64,000 nucleotides of DNA from Proteus vulgaris (GCF_023100685.1 NZ_CP090064.1:682001-746000), one strand, 5' to 3'; counted from the first letter of the stretch, positions 8,917 to 18,448 are shown. The notes: generated from the letters alone by a model not told the origin. Numbers and translations: made by a program.

Positions 8917-10140
8917 ATGCAAGAATTATTAAAACATCGGCAATTAGTGGTAACGCTAGGTTTACTTTATTTAGCACAAGGTATTCCGATGGGAATTGCG
9001 ATGGATGCATTGCCTACATTATTACGCCAAGAAGGTTCAGCTTTAAGTGCAATCGCATTTATTCCATTAGTCGGATTGCCATGGGTATTAAAATTTTTAT
9101 GGGCGCCAGTGGTTGATAATTATTGGTTTAAATCTTTAGGTCGTCGCCGTAGCTGGATTATTCCCATGCAAGTCATAGTGACGTTCTGTTTATTATTATT
9201 AGCAATCATTGGTATTTCTATCGAAACGGCAAAATGGGGCGTCACTTTATTAGCTATCGCTTCATTAGCCAGTGCTACACAGGATATTGCAACAGATGGT
9301 ATGGCCGCTGAGCATGCGAGTGGCACGTTATTATCGAAAATAAATGCTGTTCAAATTGCAGGTGTGATGGGGGGCTTTTTCTTAGGAGGAGCAGGTATGA
9401 TGATCCTCACTGATAAATTAGGTCAACATACCGCATTACTGTTATTTGCCTCAGTGCCCGCTATCAGTTTATTTTTTATTACGTTATTTCGTCAAAAAGC
9501 AAAATATGATGAGGGTGAAAATGGTGATTCACCTAATGCAAGCCTATTAAAAACGGTACGTAGAAAAGGTGCGGTAAGACTATTAACACTGACATTGCTT
9601 TCAGCAGTAACCGCAGTTTCGGGCTTTGGTTTAGCAAAACTCTTTTTAAGTGACAGTGGTTGGTCTTTAGCAGAGATCGGGAAAATGGGCATGATGGGTG
9701 GCATGGTAACCCTTTTCTTTGGCTGTGGAGGTGGTGCTTGGTTGATTAATAAAATTGGTGTGTGGCGTGCTTTTTCTGCAGGATTGCTGTGTGCTTTAGG
9801 TTCCTCATTATTATGGCTTTCACAATCAACAGGCTCTATCAGTCTTTCAATAGTTGCTGTATGTATTGTATTAGGCTCTTTATCATCAGGGATCACTTCT
9901 GTAGCTATTATGACCGCAGGTATGCATTTTGCGTCAACGGATAATCAAGCTGGTACAGATATGACGGCTGTACAAAGTATGCGCGATATAGGGGAAATGG
10001 CGTGTGCCATGATGTTAGTGAGTTTAACGAGCGTTATTGGATACAGTGGTGGCTTTGGGGTAGCCGCTGTCATTGCATTAGGTGCATTGTTAGTGACTAT
10101 TGCTAATGTCCGTTATCAGGAAAAATGTAAGGTATTTTAA
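8917..10140 (+). CDS. RhtX/FptX-type MFS siderophore importer (YbtX-like)
   Basis: A 407-residue major facilitator protein with about twelve hydrophobic spans. The N-terminus LLYLAQGIPMGIAMDALPTL and the loop with GRRRSW are typical of the RhtX/FptX group, single-protein inner-membrane importers of rhizobactin 1021 and pyochelin; YbtX of the yersiniabactin island is related. ATG 8917 has GGAG (8907-8910) six bases upstream, so the TTG at 8905 is rejected. It is the last gene of the operon and is followed by a hairpin. With both an ABC pair and an MFS importer, the locus has two candidate inner-membrane routes. Confidence 0.85.
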   Translation: MQELLKHRQLVVTLGLLYLAQGIPMGIAMDALPTLLRQEGSALSAIAFIPLVGLPWVLKFLWAPVVDNYWFKSLGRRRSWIIPMQVIVTFCLLLLAIIGISIETAKWGVTLLAIASLASATQDIATDGMAAEHASGTLLSKINAVQIAGVMGGFFLGGAGMMILTDKLGQHTALLLFASVPAISLFFITLFRQKAKYDEGENGDSPNASLLKTVRRKGAVRLLTLTLLSAVTAVSGFGLAKLFLSDSGWSLAEIGKMGMMGGMVTLFFGCGGGAWLINKIGVWRAFSAGLLCALGSSLLWLSQSTGSISLSIVAVCIVLGSLSSGITSVAIMTAGMHFASTDNQAGTDMTAVQSMRDIGEMACAMMLVSLTSVIGYSGGFGVAAVIALGALLVTIANVRYQEKCKVF

Positions 10141-10144
10141 GTGA

Positions 10145-10176
10145 TAGCCCAAAGATACAAGGGTATTTTTGGGCTA
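10145..10176. terminator. Hairpin between convergent genes
   Basis: TAGCCCAAA (10145-10153) pairs with TTTGGGCTA (10168-10176). It follows the MFS stop directly and lies before the 3' end of the convergent autotransporter gene, so it could serve both. The T-run lies within the right arm side and is short. Confidence 0.6.
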
Positions 10177-10202
10177 TAGGTTTTATTAAAACTAAATAGA
10201 GC

Positions 10203-13109
10203 TTAATCTACTTCGGGTTGGATAACTGAATTATTACTAATATGTAATGCTTTTTGAATTTTAAAATTCTTACCATTAACGCTAAGAGATAAATTTACCC
10301 TACCTGAAGTGGTACTTGTTACTTCAATAACATAATGGCCTGGAGCAACTTGTTTTGTTTCACTAAATTTAACGATCGCTTTATCAGAAACGGCTATGAC
10401 TTTTTGGTTAGGCAATGGATTTCCCCATTGATCTTTAAGTTCTAATGATAAAAAAGCTTTATCTATACCATCTGAATCGATATCTGTTGGAGATAAAGTA
10501 ATTTGAGAGAGTGCTTCACTGGCTACTTTTGATTCAAATGTAATAGGTTGAGCTGACAAAGAATCATTATCTATAGTTGCAGTGACAATAACATCAAGAG
10601 GTTCTGTGCTTGAGATAGAGGTAACTGCAATACCTTTATCATTAGTTATTGATATTTCATTATCAATATTGACGATGTTTTTGTCTTGATTGGTAAACCA
10701 ATTTACCTCTACATTTGGAAGTGGATTATGGTTTTGATCTTCAACAACAGCGGTAAAAAGAACACGAGTTTGTCCATCTGCAATGTAAAGTGATTGAGCT
10801 GGAATAATTGAAGTAATATTCCCATCTATCTTGGTCTTTGCAAAGAATGTTGATCCTTCCGTGACGTTATGTGTGGAAGTCACCTCTGCTTTTACAACGA
10901 CTTTACCCGCAACATTGCTGATCATTGTTGTACTGGCTTTACCATCTTTATCTGTAGTCAGAATTGCGTTTTTAAAGGTGGCCTGATCTAAAGTCCTTAA
11001 AATAACTTCTACGTTAGGAATAGGGAGTAGGCTCTTGTCAACCACAGTCAAATTGATGGTTTTTTCTGTGACATTATCTGCCGGTGAAATTTCAGGGGTA
11101 ATGGTTAAATAGGAACGTGGAATATGGGCGCTATCTTTATCAATAACAGGTGTGAAATTAACAGAAATAGGATATTCCATCTCTTTTACTTTTACCTTAA
11201 TGGTAGTATTTCCTGGATGTGTATTGGTAATAGGGACAATGATTTCACCCGTTAATGAAGTATAACCCGTAGGTTGAATGAAAGCGCCATTGTCAGCCGT
11301 AAAATTAACAATAAAATTATTAATAGGATGATTTTCTTTATCAGTTACAATCAGTTTTAATTGGTTTTTATCTTTACCATCAGCTAATGCATTATTTTTT
11401 ATTACTGACAAATTATCCTTTAAAATAGTGGCATTATCAGTAGTAGCAATAAATTGAATATCAATAGGATTAAATTTATTATTTTGGTAACTAGGAGTAA
11501 TATTCACAATTTCAGGGGATATTCCTGCGGTTATTATTGCTTTATATTTTCCTTTTTCTAGTCGAGAAAATGAGGTTAATTGACTTGAGCTTACTTTATT
11601 ATTTGATTTTTTTTCTAATAATATTTTTTCAGGTTCAACATCAAAAGGTAAATTATCATTATCTCGTATTGTTAAAATTAGCGCTTGAGTAGAGTGACCA
11701 TTCGCTATCAATATTTGTCTATCAGATCCAAATTGACTATTGTTTATGTTAATTCCACTTTGATTAACAATAATTTCTCCTTGGACAGACTCAGAGCGAT
11801 TGCCTTTTTCATCAATCGCAATAGCATTAATAACATATGTGTTTTGTTTTGGTGTACCTGATATATATGTTGGCAATGTGAGCGAATAATTTAAACCTTG
11901 TTTATGATTTATTTTACCGCCATTTGATAAAAATGTACTTGCAGACCATTCTATATTTTTAATGGGATAAGTTGAGTTAATTTTAATATCAAGTGCTTTT
12001 TCTTCTTTTGAAGAGCCAGTGATATTGGGCGAAAAGGAAAATGAAATAGTTGCTTTTTTCTTATATTCTAAAACAATATCGTTATTTCTATCGACAAAAT
12101 CATAACGATTTCCTGACAATAAACGCATAGCACGTACGTTATCAGGATCAAATTGTGAAGCGAGTGATTCACCTAAACGGTATTGAAAATTAACACCGAA
12201 TGTATTATCACTATTATCATGTAAACCCATTCGACGATCTGCACTTAACGTTATTAAAGGAATTGGGGTATAGGTTAATCCTGCAGTATAGGCATGGGGG
12301 TTTTCTTGTCGACTATCTGTATTAAATAGCCCAACCTCTTTACCATAATATTGTTCAAAAATAAGTTTTGCACCGAGTTGAGGATAAGCTGGAAGATATC
12401 CTTCAGCTCTTAAATCCCAGCCATTTGCAGGGCGCTCATCATAATTTTCTAAACTCTTTGAAGTACGCCAATTTGATATCCGATAATAATGATTTGCACT
12501 GAATTTCAAATAATCACGCCATAGTTCAGCACCAATACCAATGCGGCGATGATGACGAGTTAAATCATGATCATAAAAAGCATTAATACCGAGCATAAAT
12601 CTATCCGTAAAGTAACGATATCCTAAGCCTTGATTTATCTGGCTACGTGAATCTTTACGGTGATAACTGGTTTGAGAAAAAATAATATTCTGATTGTATT
12701 CGTATAAAGGGATTAAAAAATCAGCAGCACTATTTTCTAATGTGAATTTATTATCCGTTGCAAGAGAGATACGTGCATTTCCGAATTGATTTAACCATTG
12801 CTCTATTTTAGTGCTGGCTTTATTGGTAACTTGATTGACAGCATATTGTGTTGCATTGGTTTCTTTATTTAATAAATCTTTGTTATTTACAATAAGTTGC
12901 GCTAATTTTGAATGTTTTTCTGTTATAGGGAGAAAGTGCCCATTATTAGAACTGTTAATTTGATTTTTGGTTTGATTATCTTGTGCAAAAGCAGAATAAG
13001 GAAGTGTAGCTGATACAGGGAAAGCTATTTGAATAAAAATATTTATCCAAGTTACTTTTTTTGTAATAGAAGATATGGGGAGGGTGAAATCCCGTTTTTG
13101 TGTTTTCAT
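10203..13109 (-). CDS. Intimin/invasin-type inverse autotransporter adhesin
   Basis: A 968-residue surface protein. A long signal region (about 1-42, ending in YSAFA-QD) is followed by a periplasmic linker. The inverse-autotransporter beta-barrel runs from about 100 to 345 (IEQWLNQFGNARISL, GLGYRYFTDRFMLGINAFYDHD, quoted here only as FMLGINAFYDHD; GWDLRAEGYLPAYP). A linker then leads to about five bacterial Ig-like (Big_1-type) repeats with motifs such as LKLIVTDKENHPI and TDKDGKASTTMISN. There is no C-terminal lectin-like domain with the usual disulfide. The N-terminal barrel anchors the protein and passes the Ig stalk to the cell surface. Receptor and role are unknown. Ribosome binding is weak (GATGAG). 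Confidence 0.88.
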   Translation of the reverse strand: MKTQKRDFTLPISSITKKVTWINIFIQIAFPVSATLPYSAFAQDNQTKNQINSSNNGHFLPITEKHSKLAQLIVNNKDLLNKETNATQYAVNQVTNKASTKIEQWLNQFGNARISLATDNKFTLENSAADFLIPLYEYNQNIIFSQTSYHRKDSRSQINQGLGYRYFTDRFMLGINAFYDHDLTRHHRRIGIGAELWRDYLKFSANHYYRISNWRTSKSLENYDERPANGWDLRAEGYLPAYPQLGAKLIFEQYYGKEVGLFNTDSRQENPHAYTAGLTYTPIPLITLSADRRMGLHDNSDNTFGVNFQYRLGESLASQFDPDNVRAMRLLSGNRYDFVDRNNDIVLEYKKKATISFSFSPNITGSSKEEKALDIKINSTYPIKNIEWSASTFLSNGGKINHKQGLNYSLTLPTYISGTPKQNTYVINAIAIDEKGNRSESVQGEIIVNQSGININNSQFGSDRQILIANGHSTQALILTIRDNDNLPFDVEPEKILLEKKSNNKVSSSQLTSFSRLEKGKYKAIITAGISPEIVNITPSYQNNKFNPIDIQFIATTDNATILKDNLSVIKNNALADGKDKNQLKLIVTDKENHPINNFIVNFTADNGAFIQPTGYTSLTGEIIVPITNTHPGNTTIKVKVKEMEYPISVNFTPVIDKDSAHIPRSYLTITPEISPADNVTEKTINLTVVDKSLLPIPNVEVILRTLDQATFKNAILTTDKDGKASTTMISNVAGKVVVKAEVTSTHNVTEGSTFFAKTKIDGNITSIIPAQSLYIADGQTRVLFTAVVEDQNHNPLPNVEVNWFTNQDKNIVNIDNEISITNDKGIAVTSISSTEPLDVIVTATIDNDSLSAQPITFESKVASEALSQITLSPTDIDSDGIDKAFLSLELKDQWGNPLPNQKVIAVSDKAIVKFSETKQVAPGHYVIEVTSTTSGRVNLSLSVNGKNFKIQKALHISNNSVIQPEVD

Positions 13110-13275
13110 TTTTAAAACTCATCGCAATAAATAAATAGTGATGAGATTTTCTGATTTATATAAACTTTCGATATCAAAAAGGAAACATAAATATATAAAA
13201 ATAAGGTAATTGAAAAAATGACAGGTTGTTTTATAAAAAAAGAGGGGGATTTTAAGGGTTTTAATTGATAAATAA

Positions 13276-13305
13276 AAAGCCAATATGTTCATTTATATTG
13301 GCTTT
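13276..13305 (-). terminator. Rho-independent terminator of the yqhD-dkgA unit
   Basis: AAAGCCAATAT and ATATTGGCTTT form an 11-bp perfect stem with an 8-nt loop. Read on the minus strand the stem is followed by TTTTTATTT. It sits just after the dkgA stop. Confidence 0.85.
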
Positions 13306-13323
13306 AGGATAAATATGAAGAAA

Positions 13324-14154
13324 TTAGATATCAACAAAAATATCAGGATCAGGCCCTAAACGTTTTTTCTTGTCGAGTGTTATTATCTCCACAACTTCCT
13401 CTTTTTCTAATTTAAAATCAAAAATGTGAAAGTTTTCTTCGATACGAGAAGGAGTGACAGATTTTGGAATAACCACCAGTCCACTATCTAAATGCCAACG
13501 TAATACAATTTGAGCGGGTGTTTTATGGTATTTTTCAGCCAGTTTTTGAATAATTGGTTGATCAAATACGCCTTCTCCACCTTGGGCTAATGGGCTCCAA
13601 GATTCAGTCACAATATTGTGAGTCGTGTTCCATGCTCTTAATGGTGCTTGTTGCATTAATGGATGAATTTCAATCTGATTAATAACAGGGGTAACACCGG
13701 TTTCAGTAATGATACGTTCAAGATGCTCTTCTTTGAAATTACAGACACCAATGCTTTTTACTAACCCTTCTTTTTGCAGAATAATCATTTGCTTCCACGC
13801 TTCAACATAAAGTTCGCGTGAAGGTACAGGCCAATGCATTAAATAGAGATCAATATAATCAAGTTGCAAACGCTGGAGGCTTTCTAATACGGCACCACGG
13901 GCATGGGTCTGATCGTTATTCCATAATTTTGTAGTGATAAAGAGTTCATCACGAGGAACCGTGGTCTGTTTTAGCGCTTTACCGACACCTTCTTCATTGT
14001 GGTAAATCGCTGCGGTATCGAAAAGGCGATAGCCTGTATCAAGAGCGTGATGAATTGCGTTAACAACTTGATGATTATCTGCTTGCCAAACACCAAGCCC
14101 AAGTTGTGGGATAGCATTTCCATCAGATAACTTGATCAGTTTAGGTTTATCCAT
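13324..14154 (-). CDS. dkgA: Aldo/keto reductase DkgA (2,5-diketo-D-gluconate reductase A type)
   Basis: A 276-residue AKR barrel protein close to E. coli DkgA. The N-terminus IKLSDGNAIPQLGLGVWQ, the catalytic region DTAAIYHNEEGVGKAL (Asp and Tyr), the strand FITTKLWN with the catalytic Lys, and LYLMHWPVP with the His are all present. So is the NADPH-binding segment VIPKSVTPSRI. It reduces 2,5-diketo-gluconate, methylglyoxal and other small aldehydes in the cytoplasm. The start at 14154 has GGAG six bases upstream; a TTG four codons earlier is rejected. It lies 28 nt after yqhD, the same pairing as in E. coli, so the two probably form one aldehyde-detoxification transcript ending at the terminator at 13276-13305. 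Confidence 0.92.
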   Translation of the reverse strand: MDKPKLIKLSDGNAIPQLGLGVWQADNHQVVNAIHHALDTGYRLFDTAAIYHNEEGVGKALKQTTVPRDELFITTKLWNNDQTHARGAVLESLQRLQLDYIDLYLMHWPVPSRELYVEAWKQMIILQKEGLVKSIGVCNFKEEHLERIITETGVTPVINQIEIHPLMQQAPLRAWNTTHNIVTESWSPLAQGGEGVFDQPIIQKLAEKYHKTPAQIVLRWHLDSGLVVIPKSVTPSRIEENFHIFDFKLEKEEVVEIITLDKKKRLGPDPDIFVDI

Positions 14155-14182
14155 TTCTGTCTCCAAAGTCGCATTAAAGAAC

Positions 14183-15340
14183 TTAGAGTGCCGCTGTATA
14201 AATACGTTGGCTGATTTCTAATGTGATATCTTGATGCTCGCCTAGTGCGGTTTGTCCATGTTCTTCCAATTTACGCACTAAAGCAGGTATATCTTCTTCA
14301 GTAATTTTGAAATCAGCCAGTCGAGTTCTAAGTCCCATTAATTCAAAGAATTTTCGAGTTTCATTAATCGCAGTTTCAATTTTAAAAGCGTCAGAACCTT
14401 GGTTTATACCCCAGACTTTTTGTGCATATTGGATTAACTTCTCGTATTTAGCCTGTCGTTTTTCATTTAATAAGGCAGGTAAAACGATGGCGAGAGTTTG
14501 TGCATGATCAAGCCCGTGTAAAGCCGTGAGTTCGTGACCTAATGCATGTGTAGCCCAATCTTGAGGAACACCAACACCAAGGATGCCATTAAGGGCTTGT
14601 GATGCTGTCCACATTATATTAGCACGGATATCATAGTCTGTAGGTGATGTCAGCGCTTTTGGCCCTTGATCAATCAAAATACGTAAAAGGCCTTCTGCAT
14701 ATTCATCTTGTACACGAGCATTCACAGGATAAGTGAGATATTGCTCTAATATATGAATAAAAGCATCTACAACCCCATTAGCCGTTTGTCTTGGGGGTAA
14801 AGAATAGGTAGTTGTTGGATCTAAAATGGCGCAATGAGGATAGACATGAGGGCTGGCAAAACTTTGTTTATCCTTTGTCTGTTTTTTACTGATAACTGAA
14901 AAACTATTTGTTTCTGTGCCAGTTGCTGGAAGCGTTAATACGCAACTTAAAGGTAGTGCTTTTTCAATGACTTTACCGCGACTAGTGACAATTTCCCATG
15001 GCTCACCTTGATAGGGTACAGCAGCTGCAATAAATTTTGTCCCATCAATAACCGACCCGCCCCCTACGGCTAATAAATGCGTGATACCGTGATATCTTGC
15101 ATAAGAGACAGCTTTCATCAATGTTTCATAAGAAGGATTGGGTTCAATACCACCAAATTCATGAATTTGATGGCCGGGAAGTGCAGTATAAATTTCGTCT
15201 AATACGCCATTGCGTTTAATACTACCGCCGCCATAAGTTAATAAGATACGTTCATTTTTGCCTATTTCAGAACGTAATTTTTCTATTTGGCCTTGACCAA
15301 AATGAAGACGAGTCGGTGAGTAATAAGTAAAGTTTTGCAT
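14183..15340 (-). CDS. yqhD: NADPH-dependent aldehyde/alcohol dehydrogenase YqhD
   Basis: A 385-residue iron-type alcohol dehydrogenase, nearly the length of E. coli YqhD (387). It carries the nucleotide-binding GGGSVIDGTKFIAAA, the conserved LTLPATGTETN, and the metal-site region with VVDAFIHILEQY, LGHELTALHGLDHAQ. YqhD reduces short-chain aldehydes, including lipid-peroxidation products and methylglyoxal, using NADPH. ATG 15340 is preceded by GGTGGA at the right distance; an upstream in-frame start at 15379 is rejected. In E. coli the AraC-type activator YqhC is encoded divergently here. In this window that slot holds a methyltransferase, so regulation must differ. Confidence 0.92.
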   Translation of the reverse strand: MQNFTYYSPTRLHFGQGQIEKLRSEIGKNERILLTYGGGSIKRNGVLDEIYTALPGHQIHEFGGIEPNPSYETLMKAVSYARYHGITHLLAVGGGSVIDGTKFIAAAVPYQGEPWEIVTSRGKVIEKALPLSCVLTLPATGTETNSFSVISKKQTKDKQSFASPHVYPHCAILDPTTTYSLPPRQTANGVVDAFIHILEQYLTYPVNARVQDEYAEGLLRILIDQGPKALTSPTDYDIRANIMWTASQALNGILGVGVPQDWATHALGHELTALHGLDHAQTLAIVLPALLNEKRQAKYEKLIQYAQKVWGINQGSDAFKIETAINETRKFFELMGLRTRLADFKITEEDIPALVRKLEEHGQTALGEHQDITLEISQRIYTAAL

Positions 15341-15520
15341 TTTGTTTCCACCATAATTTAATGTTCTGCAGTATGACAATTAATCAGGAAAGTTTTTTTC
15401 ACTGTATCTAGACGAAATTGCATGACATAACTATAACTGTAAGGTTGTAAAAATGAGCGTTGAATTAAATTTCTTAATAACAACAACAGTTCATATTGTA
15501 GTTAATTTATAAGGAGTAAT

Positions 15521-16303
15521 ATGAAAAGTCATTATTTAACATTAAACCAAGAACATTGGGATAAACAAGCTGCGATGGAAAATCAGTGGTCTAAGCCTGT
15601 AAGCGATGAAGAAATTATTGCTGCAAAGCAAGGCGACTGGAAAGTCCATTTAACGCCTAACCCAGTTAAGAGTGAGTGGCTAACAGATATTAAAGGTAAA
15701 AAAATACTCTGTTTAGCGTCTGCAGGTGGGCAACAAGCGCCTATTTTAGCGGCTGCTGGTGGCATTGTGACAGTATTTGATTTATCAGAAGGGCAATTAA
15801 GTAAAGATAGCCAATTGGCGCAAAAGCATCAGTTAGATTTGGTCGCAGTTCAAGGTGATATGGCAGATCTAACCGCATTTGCTGATGAAAGTTTTGATAT
15901 TATTTTTCATCCTATTTCCAATTTATATGTACCAGATGTAAATCTTGTTTGGCAAGAATGCTACCGTGTTTTGAAGAAAGGCGGTGTATTGATGGCGAGT
16001 TTTTATAACCCAGTTGTATTTGTTGATGATAGAGATCCGCAATTACGCTCTCAGGGATTAATGAGACCCACTTACCGCTTACCGTATAGTGATCAAGGTT
16101 CATTACCTTCAGATATTCTGCAAGAAAAAGTGGCAAAAGGTGATGGGCTTGTATTTGGTCATTCTTTAACTGATCTTATTGGTGGACAATTAGCGGCAGG
16201 TTTTCTATTACAAGATTTTGTTGAAGATTTTGCTCCTCATGCTCGTTTTCTCGTTGATAGCTATATTCCTACATTCCTTGCTTCAAAAGCGATTAAGCTT
16301 TAA
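15521..16303 (+). CDS. Class I SAM-dependent methyltransferase
   Basis: A 260-residue cytoplasmic methyltransferase of the Methyltransf_11 type. The SAM-binding motif I is KILCLASAGGQQAPILA (about 62-78), with the acidic strand end VTVFDLSEGQL, and motif IV is FDIIFHPISNLYVPD followed by VLKKGGVLMASF. The unusual motif I (CLASAGGQQ rather than GxGxG) is typical of a small group of bacterial methyltransferases. The substrate is unknown. It is transcribed away from yqhD, from the position of E. coli yqhC, with AAGGAG upstream of the ATG, and ends at a bidirectional terminator. A link to aldehyde stress is only a guess from position. Confidence 0.8.
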   Translation: MKSHYLTLNQEHWDKQAAMENQWSKPVSDEEIIAAKQGDWKVHLTPNPVKSEWLTDIKGKKILCLASAGGQQAPILAAAGGIVTVFDLSEGQLSKDSQLAQKHQLDLVAVQGDMADLTAFADESFDIIFHPISNLYVPDVNLVWQECYRVLKKGGVLMASFYNPVVFVDDRDPQLRSQGLMRPTYRLPYSDQGSLPSDILQEKVAKGDGLVFGHSLTDLIGGQLAAGFLLQDFVEDFAPHARFLVDSYIPTFLASKAIKL

Positions 16304-16420
16304 AGATAAATAGAGTAAAAAGACCATGATTGTAATTAATGTAAATGGATTTTTAGTTAGATATTAATAGGTTAGGAGATAAAACAATGAACAACTGAAC
16401 TTTTGAAGTCTTAGATGATT

Positions 16421-16458
16421 AAAAACGCCATTATGATGTTTAAAATAATGGCGTTTTT
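16421..16458. terminator. Bidirectional rho-independent terminator
   Basis: AAAAACGCCATTA (16421-16433) pairs with TAATGGCGTTTTT (16446-16458), a 13-bp stem with T-runs on both strands. It lies between the convergent methyltransferase and yghB genes and serves both. Confidence 0.9.
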
Positions 16459-16464
16459 TTTGAA

Positions 16465-17133
16465 TTATTTATTACTGGTGCTATTTTTACGATGGCGAAT
16501 ATACATTACGATAGAGCCAATTAAACCTGCACTTAAGAGCAATACAGGCAATGTCATCAAAATATTCATCACTAGTGTTTCATGCTTTTGAATAAAGGGA
16601 ATTAAATTCAATACATAACCTAGCGACACAATAATACCTACCCACAAAAAGCCACTTAACCAGTTAAATATTTGAAAGCGACGTTGTTGTAATTCAGATA
16701 AGCCTGCTAACGTTGGTAATAATGTTCGTACAAAACCGATAAAGCGACCAATTAATAGTGCATACAAACCTTGGCGATGGAAAAGATCATTTGCCTTATG
16801 GTGATATTGCTCAGGTAATTGAGCCATCCAACGTTTAACGATTTTTGTGTCACTTAACCAGCGGCCTTGTAAAAATCCAAGCCAACTCCCAATACTGGCG
16901 GCAGTACCTAAGATAATGATTGTCGGAAAGAAGTGTAAAACGTCTTTTGCAATTAAGGCACCACAAAGAATAAGCAGTGTATCTCCTGGTAAAAATGCTG
17001 CGGGTAATACCCCATTTTCCAGCATAATAATAACAAAAAGAACAATATAGATAACCCATAACACATTAGGATTAGCCAACACCATATAATCGTGTTGCAT
17101 TAATGCGTGAATTATCTCTTTTAATGTACCCAT
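16465..17133 (-). CDS. yghB: DedA-family inner-membrane protein YghB
   Basis: A 222-residue DedA protein. The conserved features are PGDTLLILCGAL, the GSWLGFLQGRWL segment after a short re-entrant hairpin, and the motif FIGFVRTLLPTLAG with its essential arginine. Two C-terminal spans follow. DedA proteins flip undecaprenyl phosphate or phospholipids and support proton-motive-force homeostasis; E. coli YghB and YqjA are redundant. YghB rather than YqjA is chosen because it sits directly after metC in the exbBD-metC-yghB order known from E. coli. It is transcribed with or just after metC. Confidence 0.88.
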   Translation of the reverse strand: MGTLKEIIHALMQHDYMVLANPNVLWVIYIVLFVIIMLENGVLPAAFLPGDTLLILCGALIAKDVLHFFPTIIILGTAASIGSWLGFLQGRWLSDTKIVKRWMAQLPEQYHHKANDLFHRQGLYALLIGRFIGFVRTLLPTLAGLSELQQRRFQIFNWLSGFLWVGIIVSLGYVLNLIPFIQKHETLVMNILMTLPVLLLSAGLIGSIVMYIRHRKNSTSNK

Positions 17134-17205
17134 TAGCGAACTCGCATTAAAAAGAACTTTATGTTCGTTATTCTAACGCAAAATAAAGACAACAGTTTGA
17201 TTTAA

Positions 17206-17225
17206 TCCCTGTGGAACCACAGGGA
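17206..17225 (+). terminator. Hairpin with T-tract on the plus strand (between metC and yghB)
   Basis: TCCCTGTGG-AA-CCACAGGGA is a 9-bp perfect stem, followed on the plus strand by ATTTTTTTTTA. Both flanking genes lie on the minus strand, where the same hairpin has only a weak T-run. It would therefore stop antisense transcription better than metC transcription, or act weakly in both directions. Confidence 0.5.
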
Positions 17226-17257
17226 TAGATTTTTTTTTATAAAAATTTAATGATTAA

Positions 17258-18448
17258 TTAAGAAATACGTAAAAATGCGTGTTCAAGATCTTCAATTAAA
17301 TCATCTACATTTTCTAATCCAATATGAACACGGAATAATGTGCCAGTAAATGTAGGTTGTGTTTCATATTGGCGCATCGCTTTAATGTCATTAGGTTGAT
17401 AGCCTAAAATTAAAGATTCAAATCCTCCCCATGAGAAAGCCATTTTAAATAATGAAAAATTATCTAAAAAAATCGCAAATTCTTCAGGTGAGAGAGCTTT
17501 CTTCAAACTAAAAGAGAATAATCCGTTACTACCTGTGAAATCACGCTGGAAATATTCATGTCCTGGACAAGAGGCTAGCGCAGGGTGATAAACGTTATCA
17601 ACTAATGGATGTTGTTTTAGCCAACGAGCAACTTCCAATGCGCTTTGCTCATGTTGCTTCATTCTCACTGGTAATGTTCTTAATCCTCTTGCTGCCATAT
17701 AAGCAGTATCAGGATCAACACATTGACCTAATAGATAGGCATTTTCTCGTAATTGTTCCCAACAACGTTCATTCGCTACAGCAAAGCCTAACATGCCATC
17801 AGAGTGGCCATTAATATATTTTGTGGCAGATTGGATTGAAATATCGACACCAAAAGTAAGTGGTTTAAGCAGCAATCCTGCCGCCCAAGTGTTATCAATC
17901 ATAATAATGATTTCAGGATTATATTGGCGAACGGAGCTGACTATTCCTTGTAGATCTTGAATTTCCATCGTAATTGAACCGGGGGATTCAAGAAAAACAA
18001 TTTTTGTTTCAGGTCGCAGTAGTTGACTGATGTTTTTACCTATTAATGGATCAAAATAGGTTGTTGTGACTGAAAACTTACGTAAGAGGTGATCACAAAA
18101 GTTTTGCGTTGGATCGTAAGCTGATCCAGTCACAAGAATATGAGAGTCTTGCTCAACAAACGCGAGTATAGACTGCGTAATAGCTGCTGCACCTGAAGGA
18201 AAAAGTGCACAACCTGCACCTTGTTCTAATTCAGTTAGGGCTTCTTGTAAGGCAAAATGAGTGGTAGTACCTCGACGCCCATAAAAAAGTGTACCCTCAG
18301 CACGTTTTTTAGTTGCTTCACGTTTTTGTGCAACTGAATCAAAAATAACAGATGAAGTACGTTGTATAATTGGATTTACTGCGCCGAGGGAATATTTTTT
18401 AGCTCGTCCAGAAAGGAGGAGTGAGGTTTCTTGTTTTTTTAGCGTCAT
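17258..18448 (-). CDS. metC: Cystathionine beta-lyase MetC
   Basis: A 396-residue PLP enzyme of the Cys/Met metabolism fold. It shows [16 protein letters not shown], the PLP-phosphate-binding region [14 protein letters not shown], the active-site lysine in [18 protein letters not shown], and the C-terminal [17 protein letters not shown]. It cleaves cystathionine to homocysteine, pyruvate and ammonia in methionine synthesis. It is divergent from exbB, as in E. coli. The 328-bp shared spacer holds a Fur box near exbB and a separate palindrome (18541-18557). No clear MetJ box array was seen by eye. Confidence 0.93.
   Translation of the reverse strand: MTLKKQETSLLLSGRAKKYSLGAVNPIIQRTSSVIFDSVAQKREATKKRAEGTLFYGRRGTTTHFALQEALTELEQGAGCALFPSGAAAITQSILAFVEQDSHILVTGSAYDPTQNFCDHLLRKFSVTTTYFDPLIGKNISQLLRPETKIVFLESPGSITMEIQDLQGIVSSVRQYNPEIIIMIDNTWAAGLLLKPLTFGVDISIQSATKYINGHSDGMLGFAVANERCWEQLRENAYLLGQCVDPDTAYMAARGLRTLPVRMKQHEQSALEVARWLKQHPLVDNVYHPALASCPGHEYFQRDFTGSNGLFSFSLKKALSPEEFAIFLDNFSLFKMAFSWGGFESLILGYQPNDIKAMRQYETQPTFTGTLFRVHIGLENVDDLIEDLEHAFLRIS

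Noticed and set aside
10203..13109. Autotransporter gene as recently acquired island DNA with a mobile element
   Set aside because: No integrase, insertion sequence or tRNA border is visible on either side; composition does not stand out by eye.
16847..17059. Short frames on both strands over yghB
   Set aside because: They lie wholly within the conserved yghB coding sequence and carry no independent start signals.
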